This document shows, in pieces, positions 10,606 through 19,364 of a DNA stretch of 64,000 nt. Numbering within the stretch: position 1 is the first letter of the stretch; each line of letters opens with the position of its first letter. Origin of the DNA: Sphingomonas colocasiae (lineage in GTDB: Bacteria > Pseudomonadota > Alphaproteobacteria > Sphingomonadales > Sphingomonadaceae); the NCBI RefSeq assembly GCF_019880585.1, contig NZ_JAINVV010000004.1:372001-436000 (forward strand), written 5' to 3'. The notes beneath the pieces were generated by a model. It was not told the DNA's origin. It made no database searches and saw nothing but the letters and a program-made list of their open reading frames with translations. Both the position numbers and the translations under genes were made by a program.

Positions 10606-11001
10606 ATGGCATTGACCGATCCCCTGGGTGATTTGCTCACCCGCATCCGCAACGGCCAGCGGGCCCGCAAGGACAGCGTGGTTTCCCCCGCGTCCAAGCT
10701 GCGTGCGCGCGTCCTCGACGTGCTTCAGCGCGAGGGCTATATCCGCGGCTATAAGGAAGAAGACCTTGCCGGCCACGACGGCCTGCGCATCGAGCTGAAA
10801 TATTTCGAGGGCCAGCCCGCGATCCAGCACGTCGCGCGCGTCTCGAAGCCCGGTCGCCGCGTCTATTCGGGTTCGAAGGACCTGCCGCGCGTGCGCAACG
10901 GCCTCGGCATCACGATCGTTTCGACGCCGAAGGGCGTTCTCTCGGACGCGGAAGCGCGCGAGCAGAATGTCGGCGGCGAAGTGCTGGCGGAGGTGTTCTG
11001 A
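10606..11001 (+). CDS. rpsH: 30S ribosomal protein S8
   Basis: S8 binds the 16S central domain and is the classical translational repressor of the spc operon in E. coli. It has 131 residues, starting [18 protein letters not shown] and ending [11 protein letters not shown]. Its stop overlaps the rplF start (TGATG). Confidence 0.97.
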   Translation: MALTDPLGDLLTRIRNGQRARKDSVVSPASKLRARVLDVLQREGYIRGYKEEDLAGHDGLRIELKYFEGQPAIQHVARVSKPGRRVYSGSKDLPRVRNGLGITIVSTPKGVLSDAEAREQNVGGEVLAEVF

Positions 11002-11534
11002 TGAGCCGCATCGGTAAAGTACCGGTTCCCGTCCCGGCTGGCGTCAGCGCCAGCATCGAAGGCGGCATCCTGTCGGTCAAGGGACCGAAGGGCACGCTGA
11101 GCCTGTCGCTGGCTGATGACATCAGCTACGACATCGAGGATGGCCGCATCGTCGTGAAGCCCGCGAACGAGAGCCGTCGCGCTCGCTCGTTCTGGGGCAT
11201 GCACCGCACGCTCGTCCAGAACCTGGTCACCGGCGTGACCGACGGTTTCTCGAAGGTGCTGGAAATCACGGGCGTCGGCTATCGCGCCAACGCGCAGGGC
11301 CGCAAGCTCAAGCTGCAGCTCGGCTACAGCCATGATGTCGATATCGACGTGCCGGAAGGCATCGAGGTGAAGACGCCTGATCAGACCACGGTCGAGATCA
11401 GCGGCATCGACAAGCAGAAGGTCGGCCAGCTCGCCGCCGAGATCCGTCGCTGGCGCAAGCCGGAGCCCTACAAGGGCAAGGGCATCAAATATCGCGGCGA
11501 GTTTATCTTCCGCAAAGAAGGCAAGAAGAAGTAA
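11001..11534 (+). CDS. rplF: 50S ribosomal protein L6
   Basis: A 177-residue protein at the base of the factor-binding stalk. It starts [15 protein letters not shown] and has the conserved second-domain segment [16 protein letters not shown]. Gene spacing to rplR is three bases. Confidence 0.97.
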   Translation: MSRIGKVPVPVPAGVSASIEGGILSVKGPKGTLSLSLADDISYDIEDGRIVVKPANESRRARSFWGMHRTLVQNLVTGVTDGFSKVLEITGVGYRANAQGRKLKLQLGYSHDVDIDVPEGIEVKTPDQTTVEISGIDKQKVGQLAAEIRRWRKPEPYKGKGIKYRGEFIFRKEGKKK

Positions 11535-11537
11535 GCC

Positions 11538-11891
11538 ATGGCGAAACTCTCTCTCTTCGATCGCCGCCGTCGGCGCGTCCGCACCGCTCTCAAGGCGCGT
11601 GGCGGCCTCCGCCCCCGGCTCTCGGTCCATCGCTCGGGCCGCCACATCTACGCTCAGGTCATCGACGATGCCCAGGGCCGTACCGTGGCGTCCGCTTCGA
11701 CCCTCGACAAGGATGTCCGCGGCAAGACCGGCGCGACGGCCGAAGCGGCTGCCGATGTCGGCAAGCGCGTGGCCGAGGCCGCCAAGAAGGCCGGCGTCAC
11801 CCAGGTGGTGTTCGACCGTGGCGGCTTTCTGTTTCACGGACGCGTCAAGGCGCTGGCGGAAGCCGCGCGTGAAGGCGGATTGGAGTTCTGA
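11538..11891 (+). CDS. rplR: 50S ribosomal protein L18
   Basis: L18 binds 5S rRNA. It has 117 residues with [18 protein letters not shown] and [25 protein letters not shown], both typical. It is followed after two bases by rpsE. Confidence 0.96.
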   Translation: MAKLSLFDRRRRRVRTALKARGGLRPRLSVHRSGRHIYAQVIDDAQGRTVASASTLDKDVRGKTGATAEAAADVGKRVAEAAKKAGVTQVVFDRGGFLFHGRVKALAEAAREGGLEF

Positions 11892-11893
11892 TT

Positions 11894-12610
11894 ATGGCTG
11901 ACGAAACCGAAAACCAGGGCGTCGAAGCCACTCCCGCGACCGAAGGCGCCGCCCCCACCGAGGGTCGCGGCCCGCGCGGTCCGCGTGGCGGCCGTGGCGG
12001 CAATCGCGGCGGCAACGATCGCGGTGGCCGTGGTGGCCGGCGCGACGATCGTCGCGGTGGCCAGAACCAGGACGAAGGCGGCGAAGAGCTGATCGAGAAG
12101 CTGGTTCACATCAACCGCGTCTCGAAGACGGTGAAGGGCGGTAAGCGCTTCGGCTTCGCTGCGCTCGTCGTCGTCGGCGACGGCAAGGGTCGCGCGGGCT
12201 TCGGCCACGGCAAGGCCCGCGAAGTGCCCGAGGCGATCTCGAAGGCGACCGCGGCCGCCAAGAAGGCGATGATCCGCGTGCCGCTGCGCGAGGGTCGCAC
12301 GCTGCACCATGACGGCAACGGCCATTTCGGCGCCGGCAAGGTGACGCTGCGTTCGGCGCCTGCCGGTACCGGCATCATCGCGGGTGGCCCGATGCGCGCC
12401 ATCTTCGAGAGCCTCGGCGTTGCCGATGTGGTGACCAAGTCGGTCGGCACGTCCAACCCGTACAACATGATCCGCGCGACCTTCGCGGCGCTCGGCGAGC
12501 AGACCTCGCCCAAGAGCGTGGCGCAGCGTCGCGGCAAGAAGATCGCCGACCTGCTCGGCCGTGGCGGCTCGCAGACCGCCCAGGCCGACGCCGAAGCGAT
12601 CGTGGAGTAA
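11894..12610 (+). CDS. rpsE: 30S ribosomal protein S5 with an RG-rich N-terminal extension
   Basis: S5 helps set decoding accuracy and mRNA helicase activity at the entry channel. It has 238 residues, against about 166 in E. coli. The core begins near residue 63 ([20 protein letters not shown]) and has the usual [12 protein letters not shown] and STNPYNM-like segments. Residues 1-23 are acidic and Ala/Thr-rich; residues 25-56 are almost entirely Arg, Gly, Asn and Asp with several RGG/RG units. The start ATG directly follows rplR, so the extension is inside the natural reading frame. Confidence 0.95.
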   Translation: MADETENQGVEATPATEGAAPTEGRGPRGPRGGRGGNRGGNDRGGRGGRRDDRRGGQNQDEGGEELIEKLVHINRVSKTVKGGKRFGFAALVVVGDGKGRAGFGHGKAREVPEAISKATAAAKKAMIRVPLREGRTLHHDGNGHFGAGKVTLRSAPAGTGIIAGGPMRAIFESLGVADVVTKSVGTSNPYNMIRATFAALGEQTSPKSVAQRRGKKIADLLGRGGSQTAQADAEAIVE

Positions 12611-12615
12611 ACGAC

Positions 12616-12792
12616 ATGGCGAAGATCAAGATCAAGCAGATCGGTTCGCCGATCCGCCGCCCCTCCAGCCAGCGTGCGATCCTGACCGGCCTCGGCCTGG
12701 GCAAGATGCACCGCGAGGTGGAGCTGGAGGATACCCCCGAAGTGCGCGGCATGATCAAGAAGCTGCCGCACATGGTCGAGGTGATCGGCTGA
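12616..12792 (+). CDS. rpmD: 50S ribosomal protein L30
   Basis: A 58-residue protein read directly from the sequence: it starts [16 protein letters not shown], contains [16 protein letters not shown] and ends [13 protein letters not shown]. This is a full-length L30. It lies five bases after rpsE and is followed by a 142-base gap containing a terminator-like hairpin. Confidence 0.96.
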   Translation: MAKIKIKQIGSPIRRPSSQRAILTGLGLGKMHREVELEDTPEVRGMIKKLPHMVEVIG

Positions 12793-12801
12793 AATCTCTC
12801 T

Positions 12802-12835
12802 GGCTCCTTCCCTTCGGGGGAGGGGCCGGATTTTT
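12802..12835 (+). terminator. Intrinsic-terminator-like hairpin between rpmD and rplO
   Basis: Arms 12802-12812 and 12817-12827 form 11 pairs (two G-U) closed by a TTCG tetraloop, then GGA and five T. Inside an operon whose downstream genes are essential, it would most plausibly be partial or regulated termination, or an RNA end after processing. Confidence 0.6.
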
Positions 12836-12879
12836 CAGGGGACTTCCGGGGTTCTTGTCGATATCCCCGCCCCTGGCCT

Positions 12880-12897
12880 CGCTCCCGAACGGGAGCG
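12880..12897 (+). other. Second hairpin in the rpmD-rplO spacer
   Basis: Arms 12881-12886 and 12891-12896 are exact complements around GAAC, extendable by one pair at each outer end. It lies 38 bases before the rplO start and has no T-run. Confidence 0.45.
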
Positions 12898-12934
12898 GGA
12901 ATTGGCGCGACAAAAGCGAAAGCGAGTGCAACAC

Positions 12935-13468
12935 ATGAAACTGAACGACATCCGCGACAATGAAGGCGCCCGCAAGGGCCGCATGCGCGTGGGCCGGGGC
13001 ATCGGCTCCGGCAAGGGCAAGACCGCCGGTCGCGGCCAGAAGGGTGCCAAGGCACGCTCGGGCGTCTCGATCAACGGCTTCGAGGGCGGCCAGATGCCGC
13101 TCCACATGCGTATTCCGAAGCGCGGCTTCAACAACATCTTCGCCAAGGACCATGCCGAGGTGAACCTGGGCGCGATCCAGAAGCTGGTCGACGCGGGCAA
13201 GCTGGCCAAGGACGGCGTGATCGATCACGCCGCGCTGAAGGCCGCCGGCGTCGCGCGTGGCGGCAAGGATGGCGTGCGTATCCTGGGCAAGGGCGAATTC
13301 TCCGCCAAGCTCTCCTTCAAGGTGGCCGGCGTCTCGAAGGGCGCGAAGGACGCCATCGAGAAGGCGGGCGGCTCGGTCGAGGTGATCGAGGTGGTTCCGG
13401 CCGCCGAGAAGGCCGCGGCCAAGAAGGGCAAGACGCTCGCCGCGAAGAAGGCAAAGGCGGCGGGCTGA
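12935..13468 (+). CDS. rplO: 50S ribosomal protein L15
   Basis: A late-assembly protein of the large subunit. The start [20 protein letters not shown] at ATG 12935 gives 177 residues; an upstream in-frame start is rejected. The [18 protein letters not shown] region is typical of L15. The last 25 residues are a Lys/Ala tail. Unlike most neighbours it is preceded by a long spacer. Confidence 0.96.
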   Translation: MKLNDIRDNEGARKGRMRVGRGIGSGKGKTAGRGQKGAKARSGVSINGFEGGQMPLHMRIPKRGFNNIFAKDHAEVNLGAIQKLVDAGKLAKDGVIDHAALKAAGVARGGKDGVRILGKGEFSAKLSFKVAGVSKGAKDAIEKAGGSVEVIEVVPAAEKAAAKKGKTLAAKKAKAAG

Positions 13469-13492
13469 ATCAGCCCCTCGCGTGATCAGGCT

Positions 13493-13552
13493 TAGACAAA
13501 GCCGGATCGACCACTATATGGGGCGGCGGAGTGCGGATACGCGTTCCGCCGC
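13493..13552 (+). promoter_or_regulatory. secY: Possible promoter and hairpin before secY
   Basis: TAGACA (13493-13498), a 16-base spacer and TATATG (13515-13520) form a plausible sigma-70-type promoter. Immediately after it, arms 13523-13530 and 13545-13552 form a perfect 8-bp hairpin ending 28 bases before the secY ATG. If the promoter is real, transcription would begin inside the hairpin, so the two readings compete. Confidence 0.4.
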
Positions 13553-13579
13553 TCATATTTTCTGGGTCTAAGGACGATC

Positions 13580-14947
13580 ATGTCATCCGCAGCCGACAAT
13601 CTGGCATCCAACCTCAACCTGTCGAAGTTCGCGCAGGCCACGGAGCTCAAGAAGCGCCTGTGGTTCACGCTGGGCGCGCTCATCATCTTTCGATTGATGA
13701 GCCACGTCCCGCTGCCCGGCATCGACCCGCGCGCGCTCGCGACGCTCTATGCGACAACGCAGGGCGGCGTGCTCGATTTCTTCAACACCTTTTCGGGCGG
13801 TTCGCTCGAGCGGATGAGCGTCATCGCCCTGGGCGTGATGCCGTACATCACCGCCTCGATCGTCGTGCAGCTCGCGACCGCGCTGTCGCCCACGCTGAGC
13901 GCGATCAAGAAGGAAGGTGAAAGCGGCCGCAAGCGGCTGAACCAATATACCCGCTACGGCACGGTCGGCCTGACCGCGATCCAGGGCTATTTCATCGCCG
14001 TTGGCCTTGAGAACTGGGGCGCCTCGCAAGGGGTGGTCGCGGTGGTCGAACCCGGCATCGCCTTCCGCGTCGCGGCGGTGATCTCGCTGGTCGGCGGCAC
14101 GATGTTCCTGATGTGGCTGGGCGAGCAGATCACCAGCCGGGGCGTCGGCAACGGCGTGTCGCTCATCATCATGGCCGGCATTGTCTCGCAATTGCCGCGC
14201 GCGCTGGTCAACCTGTTCGAAGGTGGCCGTACTGGATCGATGCAGCCGCTGATGATCCTGGGCATCATCGGCCTGGCGCTGGGCCTGATCGCCTTCATCT
14301 GCTTCATGGAACGCGCGCAGCGCCGGGTGCTGATCCAGTATCCCAAGCGACAGACGCAACGCGGGCTGATGCAGGCGGAAAAGAGCCACCTGCCGCTGAA
14401 GATCAACACTGCGGGCGTGATCCCGCCGATCTTCGCCTCGTCGCTGCTGCTGATGCCGCTCACGCTCGTCCAGTTCGCCGGCCAGCGCGCCGCGGGCGAG
14501 AGCGCCTGGGGCGACTTCATGATCTCGGTCACGACGTCGCTGCAGCATGGTTCGCCGCTCTACATGTCGCTCTACGCGGCGGGCATCATCTTCTTCTGCT
14601 TCTTCTACACCGCGGTCGTCTTCAATCCGGAGGAAACGGCGGACAATCTGAAGCGCTATGGCGGCTTCATCCCCGGCATCCGTCCGGGCAAGAACACCGC
14701 CGACTATCTGGATTTCGTGCTCACGCGTATCACCGTGATCGGCGCCGCCTATCTGACGGTGATCTGCCTGGTGCCCGAATATCTGATCGCGACGGCGGGC
14801 ATCCCCTTCTATCTGGGGGGCACCAGCCTGTTGATCGTGGTCAATGTGACGATGGACACCGTCACGCAGATCCAGAGCCACTTGCTGGCGCATCAATATG
14901 GCGACCTGATCAAGAAGGCGAAGCTGAAGGGCGGTCGGCCGCGCTGA
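13580..14947 (+). CDS. secY: Preprotein translocase subunit SecY
   Basis: The channel-forming subunit of the Sec translocon in the inner membrane. It has 455 residues with about ten membrane segments. Conserved features include the plug-region segment LDFFNTFSGGSLERMSVIALG, LMWLGEQITSRGVGNGVSLII, and the cytoplasmic GGFIPGIRPGKNTADYL. It follows the spc ribosomal genes as usual and is followed by adk. Confidence 0.97.
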   Translation: MSSAADNLASNLNLSKFAQATELKKRLWFTLGALIIFRLMSHVPLPGIDPRALATLYATTQGGVLDFFNTFSGGSLERMSVIALGVMPYITASIVVQLATALSPTLSAIKKEGESGRKRLNQYTRYGTVGLTAIQGYFIAVGLENWGASQGVVAVVEPGIAFRVAAVISLVGGTMFLMWLGEQITSRGVGNGVSLIIMAGIVSQLPRALVNLFEGGRTGSMQPLMILGIIGLALGLIAFICFMERAQRRVLIQYPKRQTQRGLMQAEKSHLPLKINTAGVIPPIFASSLLLMPLTLVQFAGQRAAGESAWGDFMISVTTSLQHGSPLYMSLYAAGIIFFCFFYTAVVFNPEETADNLKRYGGFIPGIRPGKNTADYLDFVLTRITVIGAAYLTVICLVPEYLIATAGIPFYLGGTSLLIVVNVTMDTVTQIQSHLLAHQYGDLIKKAKLKGGRPR

Positions 14948-15020
14948 CCGGTCCGGAGCGATTTGCGGTTCGATCGCATCGAACGACTCGAAAATCGCGA
15001 CAAAACGAATATCCAGATAA

Positions 15021-15049
15021 GGCCGCGTGATTCCGATTGTCACGCGGCC
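15021..15049 (+). other. Perfect 10-bp hairpin between secY and adk
   Basis: Arms 15021-15030 and 15040-15049 are exact complements around a nine-base loop. No T-run follows. It ends 33 bases before the adk ATG, matching the position of the hairpin before fusA. Confidence 0.55.
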
Positions 15050-15082
15050 TGATCGGGAACGATACGCGGAGAGACTGCGCAC

Positions 15083-15727
15083 ATGAATATCATCCTGTTG
15101 GGACCCCCGGGGGCGGGGAAGGGGACACAGGCGAGCCGGCTCGTCGAGGAGCGCGGCATGGTCCAGCTCTCGACCGGCGACATCCTTCGCGCCGCGGTGA
15201 AGGAGGGGACCGAGGTCGGCAAGATGGCCGATGAGATCATGAAGGCGGGCAAGTTCTTCCCCGACGAGCTGATGGCGCAGATCCTGGGCGAGCATATGGA
15301 CAAGCTCGATCCCGAAACCGGCATCATCTTCGATGGCTATCCGCGCACCGCGCGCCAGGCCGAGCTGCTCGACGAGCTGATGGCGGCGCGTGGCCGCACG
15401 CTCGATCATGTGATCGAGCTGGCGGTGGACGAGGACGCGCTGGTCGAGCGCATCACCGGCCGCTTCACCTGCGCCAAGTGCGGTGAAGGCTATCACGACC
15501 GCTTCAAGCAGCCCAAGGTCGAGACTGTCTGCGACGTCTGTGGCAGCACCGAATTCAAGCGCCGGCCCGACGACAACGCGGAAACCGTCCGCACGCGCAT
15601 GGCCGAATATCGCGCCAAGACCGCGCCGATCCTGCCGATCTACGAGGAGCGCGGGCTGGTGAGCCGCGTGGACGGCATGGCCGACATCGCCGAGGTGACC
15701 GAGTCGATCGAGAAGATCCTGAAGTGA
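15083..15727 (+). CDS. adk: Adenylate kinase
   Basis: Converts ATP and AMP to two ADP in the cytoplasm. The 214-residue protein has the P-loop GPPGAGKGT at 7-15, the AMP-site DGYPRT near 84, and a LID carrying Cys130, Cys133, Cys150 and Cys153, which indicates the zinc-binding long form. It follows secY as in many alphaproteobacteria and is the last gene of the spc run here. Confidence 0.97.
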   Translation: MNIILLGPPGAGKGTQASRLVEERGMVQLSTGDILRAAVKEGTEVGKMADEIMKAGKFFPDELMAQILGEHMDKLDPETGIIFDGYPRTARQAELLDELMAARGRTLDHVIELAVDEDALVERITGRFTCAKCGEGYHDRFKQPKVETVCDVCGSTEFKRRPDDNAETVRTRMAEYRAKTAPILPIYEERGLVSRVDGMADIAEVTESIEKILK

Positions 15728-15732
15728 TTTCG

Positions 15733-15754
15733 CGGCAGGTGGAATCACCTGCCG
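15733..15754 (+). terminator. Hairpin directly after adk
   Basis: Arms 15733-15741 and 15746-15754 are exact complements around GAAT, six bases after the adk stop. No T-run is present, so termination is inferred from position only. Confidence 0.45.
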
Positions 15755-15860
15755 TCCCGGCAATCACGGCAAGCAGGAAACCGGTCCGGCCTGAATCGGT
15801 TACCGCCTCTTCGTCATCAACTCGCCAGCACCCGGGTTGATGACGATGGAGTAAGCCCGG

Positions 15861-15992
15861 TCAGCCGATCAGCGCGGCGAAGAAGGCCGGTTTCATCGCG
15901 ATCAGCAACGCGATCATGCCGCCGATGGCCAGGCCGATCAGCGTGCCGGCGGCGACGCCGCGCATCACCAGCTTCTGTTCTCCGTTCGTCAT
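15861..15992 (-). CDS. Small single-span membrane protein (43 residues)
   Basis: An open frame of 43 residues begins MTNGEQKLVMRG and has one hydrophobic segment at about 12-34 rich in Gly, Ala, Ile and Leu. GGAG lies six bases before the ATG. A start four codons further upstream is possible. No known function is recognised. It is convergent with adk and divergent from the SRPBCC gene. Confidence 0.6.
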   Translation of the reverse strand: MTNGEQKLVMRGVAAGTLIGLAIGGMIALLIAMKPAFFAALIG

Positions 15993-16182
15993 GCCGTTCT
16001 CCATTGGCCGCGTCATGTTCGCGCCTGGCACTGATAGTGTCACGCGCGCGGACTTTCTTACAGCGTGAATCGCATATTCGCGCGCGCCCGCGAATCCGGC
16101 CGCCGCGTGTTGCGGAAAACCGGTTCCCACCTGCCTCGAAATCACTCTAATATCCCATGACGGGGTTGGAGATGGAGGGGGC

Positions 16183-16734
16183 ATGCGCGGAATCTGTGCG
16201 ATCGCGGGGCTGGCGCTGGTCGCGGCCGCGCCGGCGGCGGCGGAGGTCAAGTCGGCGAGCGACACCGGCTTCGATCTGGTCTTCAGCGAAACGGTGAGCA
16301 AGCCGCCCGAGGCGGTGTGGGCCGCGCTCAAGGCGCCCGCCAAATGGTGGAACAAGGACCACACCTATAGCGGCGACGCCGCCAATCTGTGGATGGACGC
16401 GCAGGCCGGCGGCTGTTTCTGCGAGAAGCTGGCGGGCGAGGGCGGCAGCCGGGGCAGCATCGAACATGCGCGCATCCTTTATGCGCAGCCGGGCAAGGTG
16501 CTGCGCCTGCAGGGCGCGTTCGGCCCGCTCCAGGCGCATCCGGTGATCGGCATCATGACCTTCGTGCTCAAGCCCGCCGAGGGCGGCGGCACGACCATCG
16601 CTGTCAGCTATGTGCTGGGCGGCCATGTCGCGGGCGAGGGCGGCACCGCCGGCATGGCGCCGCTGGTGGACAAGGTGCTGGGCGAGCAGGTCGCGGGCCT
16701 GAAGGCGTTCGTCGACGCCGAACCCGCGCAATAG
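16183..16734 (+). CDS. Secreted SRPBCC (START-like) domain protein
   Basis: A 183-residue protein with an N-terminal signal peptide (residues 1 to about 20, ending Ala-Ala-Ala). The mature part shows a pattern typical of AHSA1/SRPBCC proteins: ETVSKPPEAVWAALKAPAKWW near the start, a central GGCFCE and a C-terminal helix (VLGEQVAGLKAFVD). The fold binds hydrophobic ligands in many relatives; the ligand here is unknown. It is followed by a strong palindrome. Confidence 0.75.
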   Translation: MRGICAIAGLALVAAAPAAAEVKSASDTGFDLVFSETVSKPPEAVWAALKAPAKWWNKDHTYSGDAANLWMDAQAGGCFCEKLAGEGGSRGSIEHARILYAQPGKVLRLQGAFGPLQAHPVIGIMTFVLKPAEGGGTTIAVSYVLGGHVAGEGGTAGMAPLVDKVLGEQVAGLKAFVDAEPAQ

Positions 16735-16757
16735 GATCGGGAATATAGGATTCGGGG

Positions 16758-16780
16758 GACGGGAGGTCTAACCTCCCGTC
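16758..16780 (+). other. Perfect 10-bp palindrome between the SRPBCC gene and gdhA
   Basis: Arms 16758-16767 and 16771-16780 are exact complements around CTA. It may end the upstream transcript or serve as an operator for gdhA. No T-run follows. Confidence 0.45.
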
Positions 16781-16859
16781 ACGGACGGCCGCCGACTCGA
16801 GCGCGCCGCCGACGGGGTCGCCTGTGCTGCGTTTGGAACGAACGGCAGGGGCGAAGCAA

Positions 16860-18215
16860 ATGGCGATAACCGATCATGTCGATCTGCCCACCTTCATGGA
16901 GGGGGTGAGGAAGCGCAATCCCGGACAGCCCGAATTCTGCCAGGCGGTGCAGGAGGTGTCCGAGGACATATTCGACTTCATCGAGGACAAGGAAGCGTAT
17001 CATTCGCAGCAGATCCTCCGCCGCATCGCGGAGCCGGACCGGATCATCTCGTTCCGCGTCTGCTGGGAGGACGACGCCGGCAATATCCGCGTCCAGCGCG
17101 GCTGGCGGGTGCAGAACAACAATGCGATCGGGCCGTACAAGGGCGGCATTCGCTTCCATCCCTCGGTCACCGAAAGCGTGCTCAAGTTCCTCGCCTTCGA
17201 ACAGACCTTCAAGAACGCGCTGACCGGCCTGCCGATGGGCGGCGGCAAGGGCGGCGCGAACTTCAATCCCAAGGGCAAGAGCGACCGCGAGGTGATGCGT
17301 TTCTGCCAGAGCTTCATGACCGAGCTTTACCGCCATGTCGGCGCCGATGTGGACGTGCCGGCGGGCGATATCGGCGTGGGCGCGCGCGAGATCGGCTATA
17401 TGTTCGGCCAGTACAAGCGCATCACCAACCAGTTCACCGGCGTGCTCACCGGCAAGGGGCTGGAATATGGCGGCTCGCTGATCCGGCCGGAGGCGACCGG
17501 CTATGGCGCCACCTATTTCCTCCAGAACATGCTGGCGACCCGGGGGCGTGACCTGACCGGGCTGAACGCGGTGATCTCCGGATCGGGCAATGTCGCGACG
17601 CACGCGGCGGAAAAGGTGACGCAGCTTGGCGGCAAGGTGCTCACCCTGTCGGACTCGGCGGGCTTCATCCATGATCCCGACGGCATCGATCTGGAGAAGA
17701 TCGACTGGGTGAAGCACCACAAGACCCACACGCGCGGCCGCATCTCCGATTACGTCGCGCAATATCCGCGCGCCAGCTTCACAGCGGGCAAGACGCCCTG
17801 GGGCGTGCCGTGCGACGTCGCGCTCCCCTGCGCCACGCAGAACGAGCTGCTGGGCGACGACGCCCGCGCGCTCGTCGCCAATGGCTGTTTCGCGGTGTCC
17901 GAAGGGGCGAACATGCCCACCGATCTGGCGGGCGTGCACGTCTTCAAGGATGCGCGCATCCTGTTCGCGCCGGGCAAGGCGGCCAATGCCGGCGGCGTGG
18001 CGGTCTCCGGGCTGGAGATGAGCCAGAATTCGGAGCGTCGCTCGTGGAAGGAGGCGGAACTGCAACAGCTCCTGCTCGACATCATGGCGGGCATCCATGA
18101 AAGCTGCCTGCGCTATGGCCGGGTGAGCGACGATTATGTCGACTATGTGAAGGGCGCGAACATCGCGGGCTTCAAGAAAGTGGCCGATGCGATGCTCGCT
18201 TACGGGGTGGTGTAG
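16860..18215 (+). CDS. gdhA: NADP-type glutamate dehydrogenase
   Basis: Interconverts 2-oxoglutarate plus ammonia with glutamate, normally in the assimilatory direction for this hexameric 450-residue class. The start at ATG 16860 (MAITDHVDLPTF) gives 451 residues; a start 12 codons earlier is less likely. GPYKGGIRFHPSV and GLPMGGGKGGA carry the substrate-binding lysines, and a Rossmann domain follows (VISGSGNVATHAAEK). It is a single gene within the segment separating adk from rpsM. Confidence 0.95.
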   Translation: MAITDHVDLPTFMEGVRKRNPGQPEFCQAVQEVSEDIFDFIEDKEAYHSQQILRRIAEPDRIISFRVCWEDDAGNIRVQRGWRVQNNNAIGPYKGGIRFHPSVTESVLKFLAFEQTFKNALTGLPMGGGKGGANFNPKGKSDREVMRFCQSFMTELYRHVGADVDVPAGDIGVGAREIGYMFGQYKRITNQFTGVLTGKGLEYGGSLIRPEATGYGATYFLQNMLATRGRDLTGLNAVISGSGNVATHAAEKVTQLGGKVLTLSDSAGFIHDPDGIDLEKIDWVKHHKTHTRGRISDYVAQYPRASFTAGKTPWGVPCDVALPCATQNELLGDDARALVANGCFAVSEGANMPTDLAGVHVFKDARILFAPGKAANAGGVAVSGLEMSQNSERRSWKEAELQQLLLDIMAGIHESCLRYGRVSDDYVDYVKGANIAGFKKVADAMLAYGVV

Positions 18216-18370
18216 CGGCGGCCGGATCGTGGCCGGCTCGGATCCCTCCTGCCGTTCAAGCCAGCGCGGCCTTCAAGGCGGGCCGGTCCGCCATCCGCCC
18301 CGCGCATGACAATTTCTTCATCCGCCCGTCACCGGGGCGAGCGCCGCGCGCTGTTAGATCGGATGTCGAA

Positions 18371-18389
18371 CCGGGCGACGGTCGCCCGG
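18371..18389 (+). promoter_or_regulatory. Perfect 9-bp palindrome before a 50-residue gene
   Basis: Arms 18371-18379 and 18381-18389 are exact complements around a single G, ending 17 bases before the ATG at 18407. It may be an operator dyad or an mRNA 5' hairpin. No regulator is identifiable. Confidence 0.4.
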
Positions 18390-18406
18390 CCGATGGAGAA
18401 AACAGG

Positions 18407-18559
18407 ATGCGCAAGACCCTCATCGCCTCGCTCGTCATGGCCGGCCTCGTCGCCGCGCCGACGATCGCCGCCGCCAAGACGACGAGCAAGCCGGCCGCCC
18501 ACAAGGTGGTGAAGCACGAGAAGAAGGCGAAGAAGGCAACCGTCGCGAAGACCAGCTGA
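18407..18559 (+). CDS. Small secreted Lys/Ala-rich protein (50 residues)
   Basis: Read directly from the sequence: a signal peptide (MRKTLIASLVMAGLVAAPTI, then Ala-Ala-Ala) followed by about 27 residues rich in Lys, Ala, Thr and His (for example HEKKAKKATVAKTS). GGAG and AGGA sequences precede the ATG. It has no cysteine and no hydrophobic segment after the signal. Small basic periplasmic proteins of this sort are seen in acid or envelope stress, but function here is unknown. A perfect hairpin follows at 18594-18624, before the two-component genes. Confidence 0.65.
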   Translation: MRKTLIASLVMAGLVAAPTIAAAKTTSKPAAHKVVKHEKKAKKATVAKTS

Positions 18560-18593
18560 ACCCCTGATACTCCTCAGATGATCCTCCCGGCGG

Positions 18594-18624
18594 GCCCGGC
18601 GGAGTTTCCTCTTCTCCGCCGGGC
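18594..18624 (+). terminator. Strong hairpin between the 50-residue gene and the response regulator
   Basis: Arms 18594-18604 and 18614-18624 are exact 11-bp complements around a nine-base pyrimidine-rich loop. It lies 35 bases after the small gene and lacks a T-run. It probably separates that transcript from the two-component operon. Confidence 0.55.
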
Positions 18625-18666
18625 CAACCGCGCACGCCGGGCGCCGGGCATGACTGGACGGGCGCC

Positions 18667-19359
18667 ATGAGCCGCAAGATCCTGATCATGGAAGACGATG
18701 CGGCGACCGCCGACTATGTCGCGCGCGGGCTGGGCGAGGCCGGCTACGTCACCGATCGCACGGGCGACGGCCGCGAAGGCTTCTTCCTCGCCAGCGAAGG
18801 CAGCTACGATCTGCTCGTCGTCGACCGGATGATGCCGGGCATGGACGGGCTCTCCGTCATCCGCGCGCTGCGCGCCGCCAATATCGGCACACCCTCCATC
18901 ATCCTGTCGGCGCTCGGATCGGTCGAGGACCGGATCGACGGGCTGCGCGGCGGATCCGACGATTATGTCACCAAGCCTTTTTCGCTCGCCGAACTGATGG
19001 TGCGCGCCGAAGCGCTGCTGCGCCGCGCCGATCGCGCCGCCGCCGCCGCCAACGAGGCGCGGCTGATCATCGGCGATCTGGAGATCGACCTGCTCGCGCG
19101 CGCGGTGCGGCGCGGCGGGCGGCCGATCGCGCTGGTGCCGCGCGAATTCAGCCTGCTGGTGTTCCTCGCCCGCCATGCCGGCCATGTCGTCACCCGCACG
19201 ATGATGCTCGAAAAACTATGGGGCTATCATTTCGATCCGGGCACCAATGTGATCGACGTCCATATCGGCCGGCTGCGCCGCAAGATCGACGAAGGCAGCG
19301 ATCATTCGCTGCTCCACACCGTGCGCGGCGCCGGCTACCGCCTGTCGACCGAGCCCTGA
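18667..19359 (+). CDS. OmpR-family response regulator
   Basis: A 230-residue transcription factor. The receiver has the acidic pair at residues 10-11, phospho-acceptor Asp53 (VVDRMMPGMDG), Ser81 and Lys103 (YVTKPF). A winged-helix effector domain follows from about residue 130 (LVPREFSLLVFLARHAGHVVTR, ending VRGAGYRLS). It lies five bases before its histidine kinase gene. Target genes are not evident. Confidence 0.92.
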   Translation: MSRKILIMEDDAATADYVARGLGEAGYVTDRTGDGREGFFLASEGSYDLLVVDRMMPGMDGLSVIRALRAANIGTPSIILSALGSVEDRIDGLRGGSDDYVTKPFSLAELMVRAEALLRRADRAAAAANEARLIIGDLEIDLLARAVRRGGRPIALVPREFSLLVFLARHAGHVVTRTMMLEKLWGYHFDPGTNVIDVHIGRLRRKIDEGSDHSLLHTVRGAGYRLSTEP

Positions 19360-19364
19360 CGGCG

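Noticed and set aside
13583-15763. A 726-codon open frame antisense to secY and adk
   Set aside because: Composition is typical of antisense frames (His, Asp, Arg, Gln) and it crosses two certain genes.
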